NCBI RefSeq assembly: GCF_963855985.1
Contig: NC_087091.1
Coordinates: 15,568,154-15,632,153, forward strand
Source of the DNA: Ostrinia nubilalis
Taxonomy: Eukaryota > Arthropoda > Insecta > Lepidoptera > Crambidae
Direction of reading: 5' to 3'
DNA length: 64,000 nucleotides
Position numbers and translations under genes: made by a program. This document shows positions 50,463 to 61,588 of this stretch, one piece after another (position 1 is the first letter of the stretch; each line of letters begins with the position of its first letter). The notes beneath the pieces were generated by a model. That model made no database searches and was not told where the DNA came from. It saw only the letters and a program-made list of their open reading frames with translations.

Positions 50463-51012
50463 ATACCAATAAAAAAAATTATAGATAATAATTAAAATTA
50501 TGATGACATGATTACAAGCATTACATAAGGCTCTGAACTATACTATACTGTTACTTGTTTTAATTATTGCTAAAAATAGAATGCAAGCATGATTACCACA
50601 CGTCAACATAATTTTAAGTTTATTTTCAGACGACTCGGCTGCCATCTTTTGAATATGGTAAACAGAATGTATGTTAATATTCCGCACACTCAGACGACCT
50701 TGGGAGTGTGACATACAAGAAAGTAGCACGTTCTTCAAATCGACCAAGACTAAAAACCGTAGCTCATTTCTTTAGAGCAACGCTACCTTGAGAAATACTG
50801 TGACGTACGCAGACAAGCGTTAAGTCGTGTGGAATGTGACGTCATCATAAGTAACTTATGCATTATTTTGATTATTTTTTATTGTGGTTATCATAAGAGA
50901 CGACTAAAGGGAGAAATATGCCAGCATCACCCGTCTCGCCAGCGTGGGGAGTGTAGGCTCAACCCTCCATTTGCCTTGGGTATTATAGACCGTCGCCGTC
51001 GTCCTCTTGCAG
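50463..51012. other. Spacer without recognised gene
   Basis: The part 50925-51012 is richer in GC, without a motif. No gene is supported. Confidence 0.4.
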
Positions 51013-51335
51013 TGGAGATTAAAGCTGGGTTGCACCATCTTACTTTAACTTTGACAAACGTCAAAAATCTGTCAAACTCCATACAAAAAACACCAGTTAA
51101 GCCCGTCACTGACTTAGCTATAATATATATTAATATTTTTATAGCTAGGCATATTACTATACATTTTCTATACTAATTTTCGAGTGACCACACACTCAGC
51201 TATAATACATATTTCTGTAACTATATTGTGTGCTATAAAAATATTAATATATATTATAGCTAAGTCTGTGACGGGCTTTATCGTAAAAATTACGGTCAAA
51301 GTCAGGTATGATGGTGCCACTCGGCCTAAATGACC
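51013..51335. mobile_element. MITE family T copy split by a palindromic insertion
   Basis: The left part is GCTGGGTTGCACCATCTTAC...CCATACAAAAAACACC. The right part resumes with ATTACGGTCAAAGTCAGGTATG and ends GGTGCCACTCGGCCTAA. Between them, about 51099-51280 is a palindrome with ends AAGCCCGTCAC / GTGACGGGCTT and long TAGCTATAATATATATTAAT arms. Confidence 0.82.
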
Positions 51336-51654
51336 AGTACTAATTGAACGGTGTCTTTACTAAAAATCAATCAAACTCACACACGAACTGTCAATAAATA
51401 AACACTAAATTATGAATCGGATTATAATGTATTACGTCACGAGGTGAGAAACTAAGAACACTCTTTATGGAGCTCCACGCGGGTCTATTGTTGCGATACT
51501 ACCACCCACACGTGCGGTGGATGACAGCTGTTGTGTCATTTTGCACTGAGAAGCGCATCGCACCGTGTGAAGAGGGCTTTCTAATATAAGAATAAAAATC
51601 AATTCATACAAAAATAATTGTAAAAGATCGTTTATCCAGCAACAGACGTCTCCC
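51336..51654. other. Spacer without recognised gene
   Basis: Nothing recognised. Confidence 0.4.
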
Positions 51655-51780
51655 GGCTGAAAACGGGACTATTCCTCCCTTTCGTTCCCACCGCTGCAAC
51701 TCCTGTGTAGCCAGAATGTACAGCTTGACTGCCAATAAAATACCAAAAAGTGAAGGTTAAGTTTAACTGTCATTGAACCG
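51655..51780. mobile_element. Unnamed repeat, inverse of 18585-18710
   Basis: TTCCCACCGCTGCAACTCC, TGTGTAGCCAG and AAAGTGAAGGTTAAGTTT are the reverse complement of blocks in the CdsA intron. Confidence 0.6.
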
Positions 51781-52004
51781 GCAACGAAATTAATCAGAAT
51801 CACGAAAGAAGAATTTAAGGTTCGACTTCCCTCCATTGCAAAGCGGATGACAGGTGACTTTAGATGTTTGAAATAAAACTATTTTAAATGTTTGAAATAA
51901 ATAAAACGTGTATCTTTTCCCACAATAAAGCGAAAACCAGCCCTACGAATGTCATAAAAGAGGGATGTGGTTGTATGTAATTTTGATTTAAACCGCTGAT
52001 CTAA
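51781..52004. other. Spacer
   Basis: Contains a doubled TTTGAAATAAA motif near 51870-51900. Nothing else. Confidence 0.4.
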
Positions 52005-52127
52005 GGTTGAGTTGTACCACCATTTTAACTGTAACAATAACAATAACCGGTGTTTTTTGTATGAAGTTTGACAGATTTTCGACGTTTTTCAAAGTTAAAG
52101 TAAGATGGTGTAACTCAGCCTAAGTTT
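52005..52127. mobile_element. MITE family T copy
   Basis: TAAGGTTGAGTTGTACCACC to AAGATGGTGTAACTCAGCCTAA, with the ACCGGTGTTTTTTGTATG core. Diverged but nearly complete. Confidence 0.82.
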
Positions 52128-52502
52128 ACTCGTAAGAATATTTTCAGTCCGAAGGCCACCCAAGATGTGTTTATTTCTTAGTTATTTAAATGTCATATTC
52201 AAGTGTCCGCTTAAGTGAGGGAAAGCAAGGTGATGTTTTAATAAGCTCTTCAAATGAACGGCTTGTAAAATATTGGCAAATGTAGTGTTAGGATAAATAC
52301 TTACCTGAGTATAATGTTTTATCAAGAAGTTATTATTTAAATACATTGTTTTGTGGTAAGAATATACGCTTGACATATTTTTAACTGACAAAATATTAGT
52401 AAAAAACAATTAATCTAATTGGGTTAAACTACTATTGTAATTAATCATATTTAACTGTATTTTTATACACCACACATTTTTAGGGTACCGTACATCAAAA
52501 GG
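52128..52502. other. Spacer without recognised gene
   Basis: AT-rich sequence. Nothing recognised. Confidence 0.4.
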
Positions 52503-52836
52503 AATAAATAAAAAGTAAAAAAACTAAAACCCAACTACGACAAAAAACGACTCTAAAAAAGTATAAAACAAGATTTTCAGAATACTGAACTGAACAAAGT
52601 TGCTAATGTAGTTGCATAGTAATTTTCATGTTTGGAAAACCGCAGTCACACGTTGTCAAAGTGCTACGGTAGGTAGGTATATGTAACGTGTGACTACGCC
52701 TTTCCAAACATGAAAATTACTATGCAACTACATTAGCAACTTTGTTCAGTTCAGTATTCTGAAAATCTTGTTTTATACTTTTTTAGAGTCGTTTTTTGTC
52801 GTAGTTGGGTTTTAGTTTTTTTACTTTTTATTTATT
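52503..52836. repeat. 334-bp hairpin: 136 bp of perfect arm plus 16 more nearly perfect
   Basis: The left arm 52503-52638 starts AATAAATAAAAAGTAAAAAA and ends CATGTTTGGAAA. The right arm 52701-52836 is its exact reverse complement with no indel. Pairing continues to 52654/52685 with mismatches at 52639, 52640 and 52643. The central loop is about 30 nt. The flank GGGTACCGTACATCAAAAGG resembles a common lepidopteran repeat, so this is probably an inverted duplication of repeat DNA. Confidence 0.95.
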
Positions 52837-52969
52837 ATTTGTACCATTTTGGTGTTAAAGTGTATTTGTGGCGCATAATATTAACAAAAGTTAAATTGAT
52901 GATGATAGTAAAGAAGCAATGAACGAAAAAATGTGAATTATATGCAATCAGCCCATGAATACAGGTAAA
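52837..52969. other. Spacer
   Basis: No feature recognised. Confidence 0.4.
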
Positions 52970-53315
52970 GTCACAGGCAAATGCTAGTAATATATATATA
53001 TTCAAAATGTACAAGTAAAGCCCTTTCAAATGATACCAAACACGGCATATTTATCTTAACTTTATTTTTTTACTCTGTATGTTATGTCCGCTAGAGGGCG
53101 CCACATTAGATTTTGTGAAACCCCATATAGCCTATAACCAGCGGACAATTAAGACGTTTCTAATGATATGTCATTTGTCAAATTCTGATAAGTAGTTTAG
53201 AAGTTACGAGGGAACAGATGAACATACATACATACATACATACATACATACATAGCATGTCAAAATCATAACCCTCCTTTGGCTTTGCCGTAGTCGGGTA
53301 AAAACTAACAAGGGG
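52970..53315 (+). mobile_element. RTE-type retroelement tail with (CATA)n
   Basis: TCAAATGATACCAAACACGG, TCCGCTAGAGGGCGCCAC and nine CATA units (53221-53256) precede the end CCTCCTTTGGCTTTGCCGTAG...GGGTAAAAA. A common lepidopteran family. Confidence 0.75.
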
Positions 53316-53644
53316 GTCGATTTGATGAAGGATCACTTCCTTTTTTTTAAGAACAGAGTTCTAAAATGTGCAAATTTAAGCAGTATTTAAATAATTAAAG
53401 TTATTCATAAAAATAAGCTTCAAATTACGGCGTCTCTATCATACTAACTCTATGAGATCATAAATTGCATTGTCATCCAACTTACATAAGCTTTGGTGCC
53501 GGGTCAATAGAACGTAAAGTGAGTCAAATTCAACAAGCAAGATTATCACCCACACTAAGCTAAAAAGCATCAGTTCAATCACCGGTTTTGTATGATAAAG
53601 CTTCATTTTAAGGCGCTAGTTTTAATGCACTTACATTATACATT
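53316..53644. other. Spacer without recognised gene
   Basis: Nothing recognised. Confidence 0.4.
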
Positions 53645-53930
53645 TTCTCTCGTTAATTGGTGACCTTCAAGCCGAAAGTGACCTTGACCTGTGACCCCTG
53701 CGGAAACGCTGGCACCGTCCTCGTCGCCACGACCTGCTATTGTCTTCGTCACCTCTCTACATGGGGTACAGATTGTAGTATGTCAAGCTGTACGGTGTGG
53801 TCTTGTGTAGTTGTAAATAGATTTTATTTTGCAATGAAATTGTTTAGTATGATGTGCTGTCGCCTGCACTGTCTATATCTACATAATATGACTGTAGACA
53901 AGACATAGCAAGCCTTAAAATAAAGTTACA
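53645..53930 (+). promoter_or_regulatory. GC-rich island with nuclear-receptor half-sites; possible exon or 3' end
   Basis: Within 37 bp there are four AGGTCA-type half-sites on the minus strand: TGACCT at 53661, 53679 and 53685, and TGACCC at 53692. They include TCAAGGTCA, the FTZ-F1/ERR monomer site, and a DR1-type pair. A frame (53657-53908) reads KVTLTCDPCGNAG but starts with GTG and matches nothing I know. An AATAAA lies at 53920. Whether this is regulatory DNA or a transcript end is open. Confidence 0.3.
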
Positions 53931-55323
53931 AAGAATTGTTATGGTGTCAATGTATTGTTATGTAATTTGGGATTTGAAAGAAACTAAGTTTTTAAAGTTG
54001 GTCTCACAAAATTTATGAAGAGTCAAAACCAGTAACATTTCAACAATCTAAATTATTTAATGTAGGTACTATTTTTTGCACTAAATTTTGGTTAGTCTTA
54101 TCTTTCTTAGTCTTGTTCTCTCTGCTGTTTAATATAACAACAGCTCCTACAAAAATATTTTGTGATTATACATCACGTAGAATGCTACAATTTATTTTTT
54201 ATCATATTTAGTCGTAATGTCGTCTCCACCTTAGAAGTAAGTAAATGTGTTCTTGTATATGAATTTAAATAAAATGGAATTAGTTAAATTGATAATAAAT
54301 AGTGGATTTCTACGTCCCATATATTGAAGCTAAAATTAATAGTGAATAGTATAATGTGAAGCGTATATTTCAAAACCAAACAGTTCACTTACGGCCTATT
54401 GAGCGGCGCTTGCGCAAGCTGGCATGTGTGAAATGTACATCAGTCTGATGTTTGTTCCATTGCACAAATTGCCTTTTTTAAATTGTCATTTGTTTGTATC
54501 ACTCAAGTGTTAACCTTGTGACTCATTATGTTACAAATGGAGCTGTTAACTGCTTCACTTTAATGGGTTTAACGTATAAATATTGGAAGTGAATCACACA
54601 ACTTACTCGTGTTGCAGCGTTTGAGAGAAAGGAGTCGTTCTATGTTAAATTGAAATGAGGTTTTTTAACATCCCATTATGATGTAACAAGATGAAGGTAA
54701 CTTTAACAATATATTTTTTAGAGTATACTACTAGTAAATGTGTAGTAAAAATGTACCGGCATCATTGGTATTTTGATAGCGATTTGGTGCGACCTTCGAA
54801 GAACGCATGTCATAACCAATAGGAACCATTACAAAGTATTTTTATTACTTCTTGCTGTCTCGGTATCAAAATCTAGAACTCCATAGAGAAAATCTAAGAC
54901 GAGTAGTGTCAGTCCCAGCATAATATTAGTGTCCTTTGAAACTTCTTTTTCTCTAGGACATATAGAAGTAGACTCAGCATATTAACAATTACTACCTATC
55001 TCGAGCAGATTATAAACAACTTAAGCACGCTTGGTCAATACGGTGTGACGTAAATTTTAATGCAAGTTCTTCTCGTTGTTTACATTATTTGTCTCAAAAT
55101 CTGAGTATAGCGTAAAGCTTGCAGAAGACACTCGAGCTCAACTCGACCTCTGCTAAGATTTATTTCAATTTATGAAAGTGAGTAGTCGCGAATTACCAAA
55201 CACCTCAGATTACAGGTTTAAGTGCACGTTAGTTTTGTAATGTTGTCCAGCTGAGCGTCTTTTTAATACCGATCTAGACGGATTGTTAATAATGCATGGA
55301 TATAGGTATTGATACTTATCATA
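53931..55323. other. Spacer with a weak TATA-type promoter candidate
   Basis: TATAAATA lies at 54575-54582. Downstream, an ATGAAG next to gtaact (near 54691) would fit the very short first exon of some insect genes, but no second exon is visible. Otherwise featureless. Confidence 0.3.
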
Positions 55324-55590
55324 AACTAGCTTTCCGCCCGCGGCTTCGCCCGCGTGGTTTGTTATTCCAAGTCTGATTCTTTTTTGTTATACCACGTTTT
55401 ATAGTGACTGACGTTTCATGTCAAGTCACACGGGAATGCTGTCGAACGGGATAAAAAGTATAATATGTCCTTCTCCTGGCTCTAAACTACCTCCCTGACA
55501 ATTCAGTTAAATCGGTTCAGCCGTTCTTGAGTTATAAGTGGAGTAACTAACACGACTTTCTTTTATGTATAATAATGTATATATATAAGA
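55324..55590 (+). mobile_element. RTE-type retroelement tail
   Basis: ACTAGCTTTCCGCCCGCGGC, GAACGGGATAAAAAGTATAA, AATCGGTTCAGCCGTTCTTG and a TATATATAAGATATG end. Confidence 0.8.
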
Positions 55591-56384
55591 TATGATTTTC
55601 AAAAAGTTCAAAAGCATCCGTAAATTATCCTATGTGGTTGCGGGTTCAAATCCCGCGAAGGTAAAGTATGACAATTGGCTGTTTAGCATAATACTTTTAA
55701 CTTTTTACCCGACTGCGCGACGCAAAGGTGTGGTAATGTGTTTAATAATGTACGTAGGATCAACTATTTTAGCTATAAACGTAAGAGTATTCTATAACTA
55801 TTTATATATGAAATCTTTAGTTAGAGTTTGAAAATATAAACACAGCATAGCGTATTACATGCAAATGCTTACGTTCCAAGACTCGAATAGTTTATAATAA
55901 TATGATAAATATCACATTAAAAGGACAGAAGGAAAGTGTCGTAATCTCCAGGATAAGCTTGTAGAAATTGGCGATGCCGCCATATAATTACGTGCGCAGG
56001 CGCCGACTGATTAATCAAATTATTCACGGAGAGTGTCCGCTAAGCGCGGATGGAATACTAATCAAGATTGATAATTAAAACCGGCTTCAAAAGAGTTACG
56101 AGTGTGTTAATTGGCTTGTTTAATATCGTCAATTTCCAAAGCTATGTAAAATAGTAAAATATGGAAATTTCCAACACAGATAATAACAAAAAAACAACTT
56201 TTAAAAAAGCTTTATTCTCTCATCTTCTATCATGTAGGTCAGACTTGATAAAAGGTCAAAATATCGCCAGATTAGCTCAGTCGGATGTATAATGACTACT
56301 CGTAAGTAATATGGTTTCTTACACAAAGCAAAATATTTCCAGTAGATGACTCCGGTGTTCTACTAGCAGTTAATTTTAGAAGAC
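55591..56384. other. Spacer with tRNA-like scraps
   Basis: A B-box-like GGTTGCGGGTTCAAATCCCGC lies at 55636-55656, and an A-box-like ATTAGCTCAGTCGGATG at 56272-56288. They are 600 bp apart and cannot form one tRNA, so they are SINE fragments at best. Confidence 0.4.
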
Positions 56385-56665
56385 GTTCGTTCGTTCGTTC
56401 GTTTCAGCCAAATGACGTCCACTGCTGGACAAAGGCCTCCCCCAAGGTTTTCCACAATGAACGGTCCTGCGCTGCCCGCATCCAGGCTCTTCCCGCGACG
56501 TTTACCAGATCGTCGGTCCACCTAGTAGGAGGCCTGCCCACGCTACGTCTTCCAGCCCGTGGTCGCCACTCGAGAACTTTCCTGCCCCAACGGCCATCGT
56601 CTCTACGAGCTATGTGCCCCGCCCACTGCCACTTGATTTTAGCAATTCTGCGAGCTATGTCGGTT
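56385..56665 (-). pseudogene. Non-LTR retrotransposon ORF2 C-terminal fragment
   Basis: It closely matches the 3' part of 21470-21860: four TTCG units, GACGTCCACTGCTGGACAAA, GATCGTCGGTCCACCTAG, GGCCTGCCCACGCTACGTC and TGTGCCCCGCCCACTGCCAC. On the minus strand this encodes the [11 protein letters not shown]...WTDDLV...VQQWTSFG end of the reverse transcriptase ORF. It is 5' truncated at the '[11 protein letters not shown]' region. Confidence 0.87.
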
Positions 56666-57169
56666 TAGAAGACGACTCGAAATAAAATTAAAATTCAAAA
56701 GTATCGTCAAAATAAAATATTTAAATGAAATTCAAAAAGCTGTTTGAACTAATAAATTGTGATAAAAGGCGTCGATATGAATTTAAAGTTGGAGGTAAGG
56801 CAAATTACTTTAATTCTAATGTACGTAGAGCATTGTCGTTGCTGTGCTTAGATGTTAGAATTATTAACTCCCTGTAGAGCAAACCTCTAGAAGTCTAGAG
56901 AATAATAACAAAAGTAAAATTTTGCTGACATTTTGCTGTCCTTGGGAGGTTCATTGCCTCTTTTGTTCTTCTTTGTATGTCATCATATTCAGTTCTAAAC
57001 TCTTCTAGAACATTAGAGTTGGAGACTATACGCTAAAGTTCATATACAATCGTTTTGTGTGATAGGCAGACCGGTATATATGTATATTCGGCTGTCAATA
57101 CCGGTATCACAGACCTTTGCGTATAAAATACCACAGTCTAGGAATTCGAACACATGCAAATTATGACAT
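56666..57169. other. Spacer without recognised gene
   Basis: Two near-mirror blocks, ACCGGTATATATGTATA and CAATACCGGTAT, lie near 57070-57110. Nothing else. Confidence 0.35.
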
Positions 57170-57255
57170 TGCATAACGGCAATCGGCGGCGCGTCTGCGT
57201 ACGCGCAGCGTCACGCGAAAAAGAAAGCGCGCGCAAGGTCACGGGCATGGAACGA
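57170..57255. promoter_or_regulatory. CpG-rich island, possible regulatory DNA
   Basis: CGGCGGCGCGTCTGCGTACG, GCGCAGCGTCACGCG and AAGCGCGCGCAAGGTCACGG form a dense CG stretch with an AAGGTCA half-site. There is no start codon with a good following frame. Confidence 0.2.
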
Positions 57256-58004
57256 TGGAATTCCATAAATAACTGCGGTCATAAATGTTGAGCCCGTTTA
57301 AGATGATCAAATTGACTAGGTAGTACTTGACAAGATATTTGTTATCAAGGGATTTTATTTATTCACTTTTGAATTCGAGACGCCTCTTTGAGATGCCCAA
57401 AAAGTAATAAAATGTAGGTAACGTTCACTTATTTTGATAACATCAAGGATGATGTTATCAAAAAGGAAGGTAGGAACCTTAAATCATGTTTTAGTAGTAG
57501 GTACATTATCATTTTTATTAGTGAGCGTTATAAAATGTAGAGTTGAAGGATTTAGAAAATATGTATTATTTAATACCTTCCAACACTTTAATACTTAGTT
57601 TCCGTATGGCGGATTAGATTTCAGTAGGTATCTAAATGAAAAGGTGCACAATGAGGCGAGCTAAATTACACCAGATTTTTGACAACATAGTATACTAGTA
57701 TTTATTCTGTAAGAAAAGAAGTTTAAATGAATTTAGTCCGCACTTGCAAATCATCAAGGTAAAACATGTAAGTAAACACCAGGTGACGATGGGAACAAGG
57801 GAAGTGTACCAATGCGGGCTTTTGCAATACTTGCTGATGCGTTGCAGAGTGTCAAAGAACTGTGCAATTATTTGTCCAAGTAAAGTTAGTGCATGACAAT
57901 AATAAATGTCATCATGAAGCTTAACATTTTAGAACTCTATAATACAATAGGCAAAAGTTTTAATTGCTTTATTTTATTTACTTTGAAAATTTCTTTTTTT
58001 CTTT
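57256..58004. other. Spacer with a small hairpin at 57436-57467
   Basis: TTTTGATAACATCA / TGATGTTATCAAAA pair over 14 bp around agga. Nothing else recognised. Confidence 0.5.
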
Positions 58005-58205
58005 TTATCCTCAACGAGGAAGCTCTTGGCCTGTATCGCACCTGATGGTAAGTGACGATCAGGCCGAAGGTGGAAGCGAGCTTCACCCGGAATCCTCAAC
58101 CACGGAGGAACTGGCTATCTTACCTCTAACTGCCGGAACACAACAATGCTATTAACATTGTTCTTATGGCGACTGACTTTAGATAAGATGGTGGTAGCTA
58201 GCTAA
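58005..58205 (+). mobile_element. Retroelement/SINE body, family A copy 3
   Basis: GAGGAAGCTCTTGGCCTGTA, GCACCTGATGGTAAGTGACG, GGAACTGGCTATCTTACCTC and AAGATGGTGGTAGCTAGC. The best-preserved copy of the three in this window. Confidence 0.75.
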
Positions 58206-59949
58206 GTTATCGAACACACATTCATGCTATCTTATCTTACCATCATCCAGTTTTTTAAGAGGATGATTTTGAAAAAAAATGGATAACGAAAAACATTACA
58301 ATCAAAATAGCAACTAAGGCTATTGTTAAGCTAATTTTTTCGAAATCCATACAGATGAAAAGGCGGACAAAAGCTACATAATAAGAAAATGGTAATCAGA
58401 ACGCACGCGACAATTAATTAATATTGTAATGTATCGCATGCGGATTTCCTTGTGGGCAGTGGACTAAAAATACCTTATTGTAATGATACAGATCTGATAA
58501 ACGGATCAAACCGACTGCCTGTCGTATCATGTCTAATTGGATATGCGAATTAAATTGTGAGGCTGAAGGTGAACGAAAAACAGTGAAACCTCCTTCTGAA
58601 ATCGAACAATAGGTGCCTAATATGGTGCGGTAAGCGTCCACAGAAGTTTAAGTGACAACATAAGATTACTTAGGTACATAATTATTATTTTGTAATATAG
58701 CACCCATTACAACTACGTAAGATGCCAGTCGTTATTTTATATGTCATGGTCCTACTTTAAGTGTTCAATTGAACATTTTCTATGTAGGACTTACTTAAGC
58801 CTACACGTAACTTAAATATGGCTTAATAGTAATGAGAGGTGAAAAATATACACTATACAAGTACATATTTAAGTCTAACGTAAGAACTGTTGGGTAATCT
58901 GTGGTATAACATACGCAAGTCACTAATATCCTGCTGTTCTGGGAAATAAACTAGATATTATTAGCGAAAGGCAATAGACGTCAGCAAAGGCTGAAAAAAA
59001 ACTCGATCAAAATATTTAAAGTTGGCTTTTGTTTCAAGTCAAGATTCTAACAAGCAAAAATGATTTAAAGTTTCTCTGCGAATTATCTACTCGTACCTAC
59101 TTAGGTTAAGCAGTTAGGGCTAAATTCTAGTGCAGTTGTGTGGAAGAATCCGCTTCTATACATTTTTCGTGCACTGAAGTAGCCAAATTATACGCACCAG
59201 ATGGTTTGATACCGGTTGTTTGGCTAGTTGTGGACTAATTAGTTTTTGTCAACATTAGCCAGGTTTCGAAGAAGGAAAATCAGTGAGAAAAATCTATTAA
59301 TAAATCCTTTTGTAAACCTGAATAGGAAAAGTCCGACTTTTTTGAAACGACGACTTGAACCTCGTTCGTTGCGGTTTTATAAACATAATTTACTATCTAA
59401 AAAAAAATTGAAATATTCTTAAAATTTGTAATGTAGGATATACCTTTATACAAAATAATGTAGGGTTGGTTTATGTTACTGAAAATGTCATTTTAAACCA
59501 ATGTTTAACGTGTTTCACATTTTTGTAATAAAACCCACATCAGTTTTGCAATAAGGTACCTATACATATAATATTTAATATTGCCAAATGAGTAACGTTA
59601 ACGTTGTCATTAAATAGTGCACTCAAATTAGGCACTTCAAATTACCTCATTCTCTCATTAGGGCTCCGATAATACCTTATTCTGAGAGGTAATAAAATCC
59701 CTTTAAGCTAAGTCCGGGTCGAAGACCTTTAATTGCGCAGCTTTGATTTGATGCATTCGATTTGCATAATTTTGTCGATTTGTTTATATTATAATTTCTG
59801 TATGCGGATTGATCAGTACGAAATAGGTATGAGATATCTGTCCAGAGTGGCATTAGAAATCATATACTAAGAGGTTTCGTTTTATATCGAATAGTCTGTA
59901 CTGAAAATAGATCGATAATCAGCAATCAGAACTGTAGTAATCGATTCAT
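58206..59949. other. Spacer without recognised gene
   Basis: A 75-codon minus-strand frame at 58414-58641 lacks motifs. No gene, RNA or named repeat is supported. Confidence 0.4.
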
Positions 59950-60120
59950 ATCGTAAGACTGGGTGAAAGAAGATAGTGCAATCTTACTTTAACTATAAGC
60001 ACAGAATAATAATAAGTGCTATAAGCAACAAACGTCATTGTCAGTCACACTCTATATGAAATCACCGGTTATGGTTGCAGTTACGATTGAAGCAAGGTGG
60101 TGCAACTTAACCTTAGAGTT
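59950..60120. mobile_element. MITE family T copy, diverged
   Basis: GTGCAATCTTACTTTAACTA at the left, ATCACCGGTTATGGTTGCAG in the middle and AAGGTGGTGCAACTTAACC at the right. Confidence 0.7.
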
Positions 60121-60535
60121 CTAAAAATCTATAAATATCTTTGAACCTGTGTCGTTATTAAAAGAAGATAGAGTTGCCTACAAATTGAAACAGCCTATAG
60201 ATAGAGTATACTTAATAACTAACAAATAAATATACTTAAATGAAAATCAAATCATTTTTTGCATTCGCAATTAACTAAATCCGGATATGGCAGCATTGAC
60301 AGTACAACCAGGAGGTTGTCAAATGACATAACAACATTGTTAGTCGATACTGATCTATCAATAGTTTTTGTTGTCTAATCACGTATTGATTGGGCGGCAT
60401 TGTTTTGAGATATAGCGTAACATGTTGAACCTGTCTTATGTTGTTTGATTAAGTTTGACAAAAAATATGGGCGTTCCAACAGTGATATAATTGTGTATCG
60501 AAGTTTTGACGGTGCAGTAAAACCGTACTAACCAT
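60121..60535. other. Spacer without recognised gene
   Basis: Nothing recognised. Confidence 0.4.
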
Positions 60536-60592
60536 ACTACTTCTAGTCCCAAACTAAGCAAAGCCTGTACTATGGGTACTAGACAACGTAAC
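60536..60592 (-). mobile_element. SINE 3' tail fragment
   Basis: CTAGTCCCAAACTAAGCAAAG and TGTACTATGGGTACTAGAC match the tail of the SINE at 45355-45576. Confidence 0.8.
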
Positions 60593-60704
60593 CTATACAT
60601 ATTAGATTTGGAAGATGTAATCTAAGAGTAAATGCGTCGTGACATTGGTGGTGTGCCCATCGCCATCAACAAAAGAAGAAAGAAATGCGTAGTAGTTACC
60701 TAAG
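60593..60704. other. Spacer
   Basis: No feature recognised. Confidence 0.4.
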
Positions 60705-60835
60705 TAATTTTAAGGCTGGGTTGCACCATCTTATTTTAACTTTAAGAAACGTCAAAATTATGTCGAACTCCATACAAAAAGCACCGGTTAATGTTATAGT
60801 TACGGTTAGTTGGTGCAACTCAGCCTAATTGTTAC
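60705..60835. mobile_element. MITE family T, complete copy
   Basis: AAGGCTGGGTTGCACCATCT and AGTTGGTGCAACTCAGCCTAA form the inverted ends. The core is CTCCATACAAAAAGCACCGG. Related copies: 28000, 46835, 51013, 52005 and 59950. Confidence 0.87.
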
Positions 60836-61483
60836 ATTTTGACAGCAAAATTGTTAAACCAATTTTTGTTTGCCATAAAAATAAAATTGGACGCAAGCAG
60901 AACCTATTTAACAGAAATCAAGTGCTTCCAGGAATTTGGACGTGCGTCCTTGTTTATAAATCTCATGTTCCTTAAAAACAATTAAAATATAGGTACATTT
61001 ATTTCCTAATTGCCATCAGAAAACAATTAGCAAATGTCACAGCTCCGATTCCGTGAAGCGTTTGAGCAAGAGGAAAATCCGTGGGTACATTATTATTGCA
61101 CAACTACCGCGCTTGTAGCCCAAACTGAATAGGCGAATGTCGTACATTGTACACTACAATTAATATTCAGACTATCCATTGTCAAATAATTATATGCAAG
61201 TGGAGCGAGGCTGAACACTCGTGCACAAAAGTGGTGAGATGATCAGAGATTTTGACACTCGCTTCTGACATCTTTGGTGGAAAGCAATAAGGACTTTTTC
61301 CTGTAAAACTTAGCAAAAAAATGGGTTACGTGCTTTTGAAGATACATTTTTAATCACATACACAGTATGATTCTATCACTGAATAGAGGGCAATCAAATT
61401 GGGTAATGCCTACATAATACAGTGTTTAAAATAATTTAATAAAATAGGGTCTTTAAATATGATGCCCACTGAAATAATATCAA
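60836..61483. other. Spacer with a weak exon-like scrap
   Basis: At 61034 an ATG opens a 32-codon frame, MSQLRFREAFEQEENPW..., with exon-like composition up to a GTACAT. It is too short and without a strong donor, so I do not call it. Confidence 0.3.
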
Positions 61484-61588
61484 AGGTCTATTCCACTTTG
61501 ATAACTTCTTACTTCTTATACCATGGGTGATCAAAGTCCACTTTGATCACCCGGGTGATCAAATCCACGTGATAAAGTGGAATAGACC
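61484..61588. mobile_element. Palindromic MITE
   Basis: The outer ends GGTCTATTCCACTTTGAT and ATAAAGTGGAATAGACC and the inner pair GGGTGATCAAAGT / ACTTTGATCACCC fold back twice. Confidence 0.82.

Noticed and set aside
59120..59180. Next exon after 45855 (GTGCAG acceptor then TTGTGTGGAAG)
   Set aside because: The frame runs to a stop after 13 codons (LCGRIRFYTFFVH), shows no family motif and has no clear donor.
61034..61132. Short frame MSQLRFREAFEQEENPW as an exon
   Set aside because: Only 32 codons, a weak donor and no partner exon, despite fair composition.
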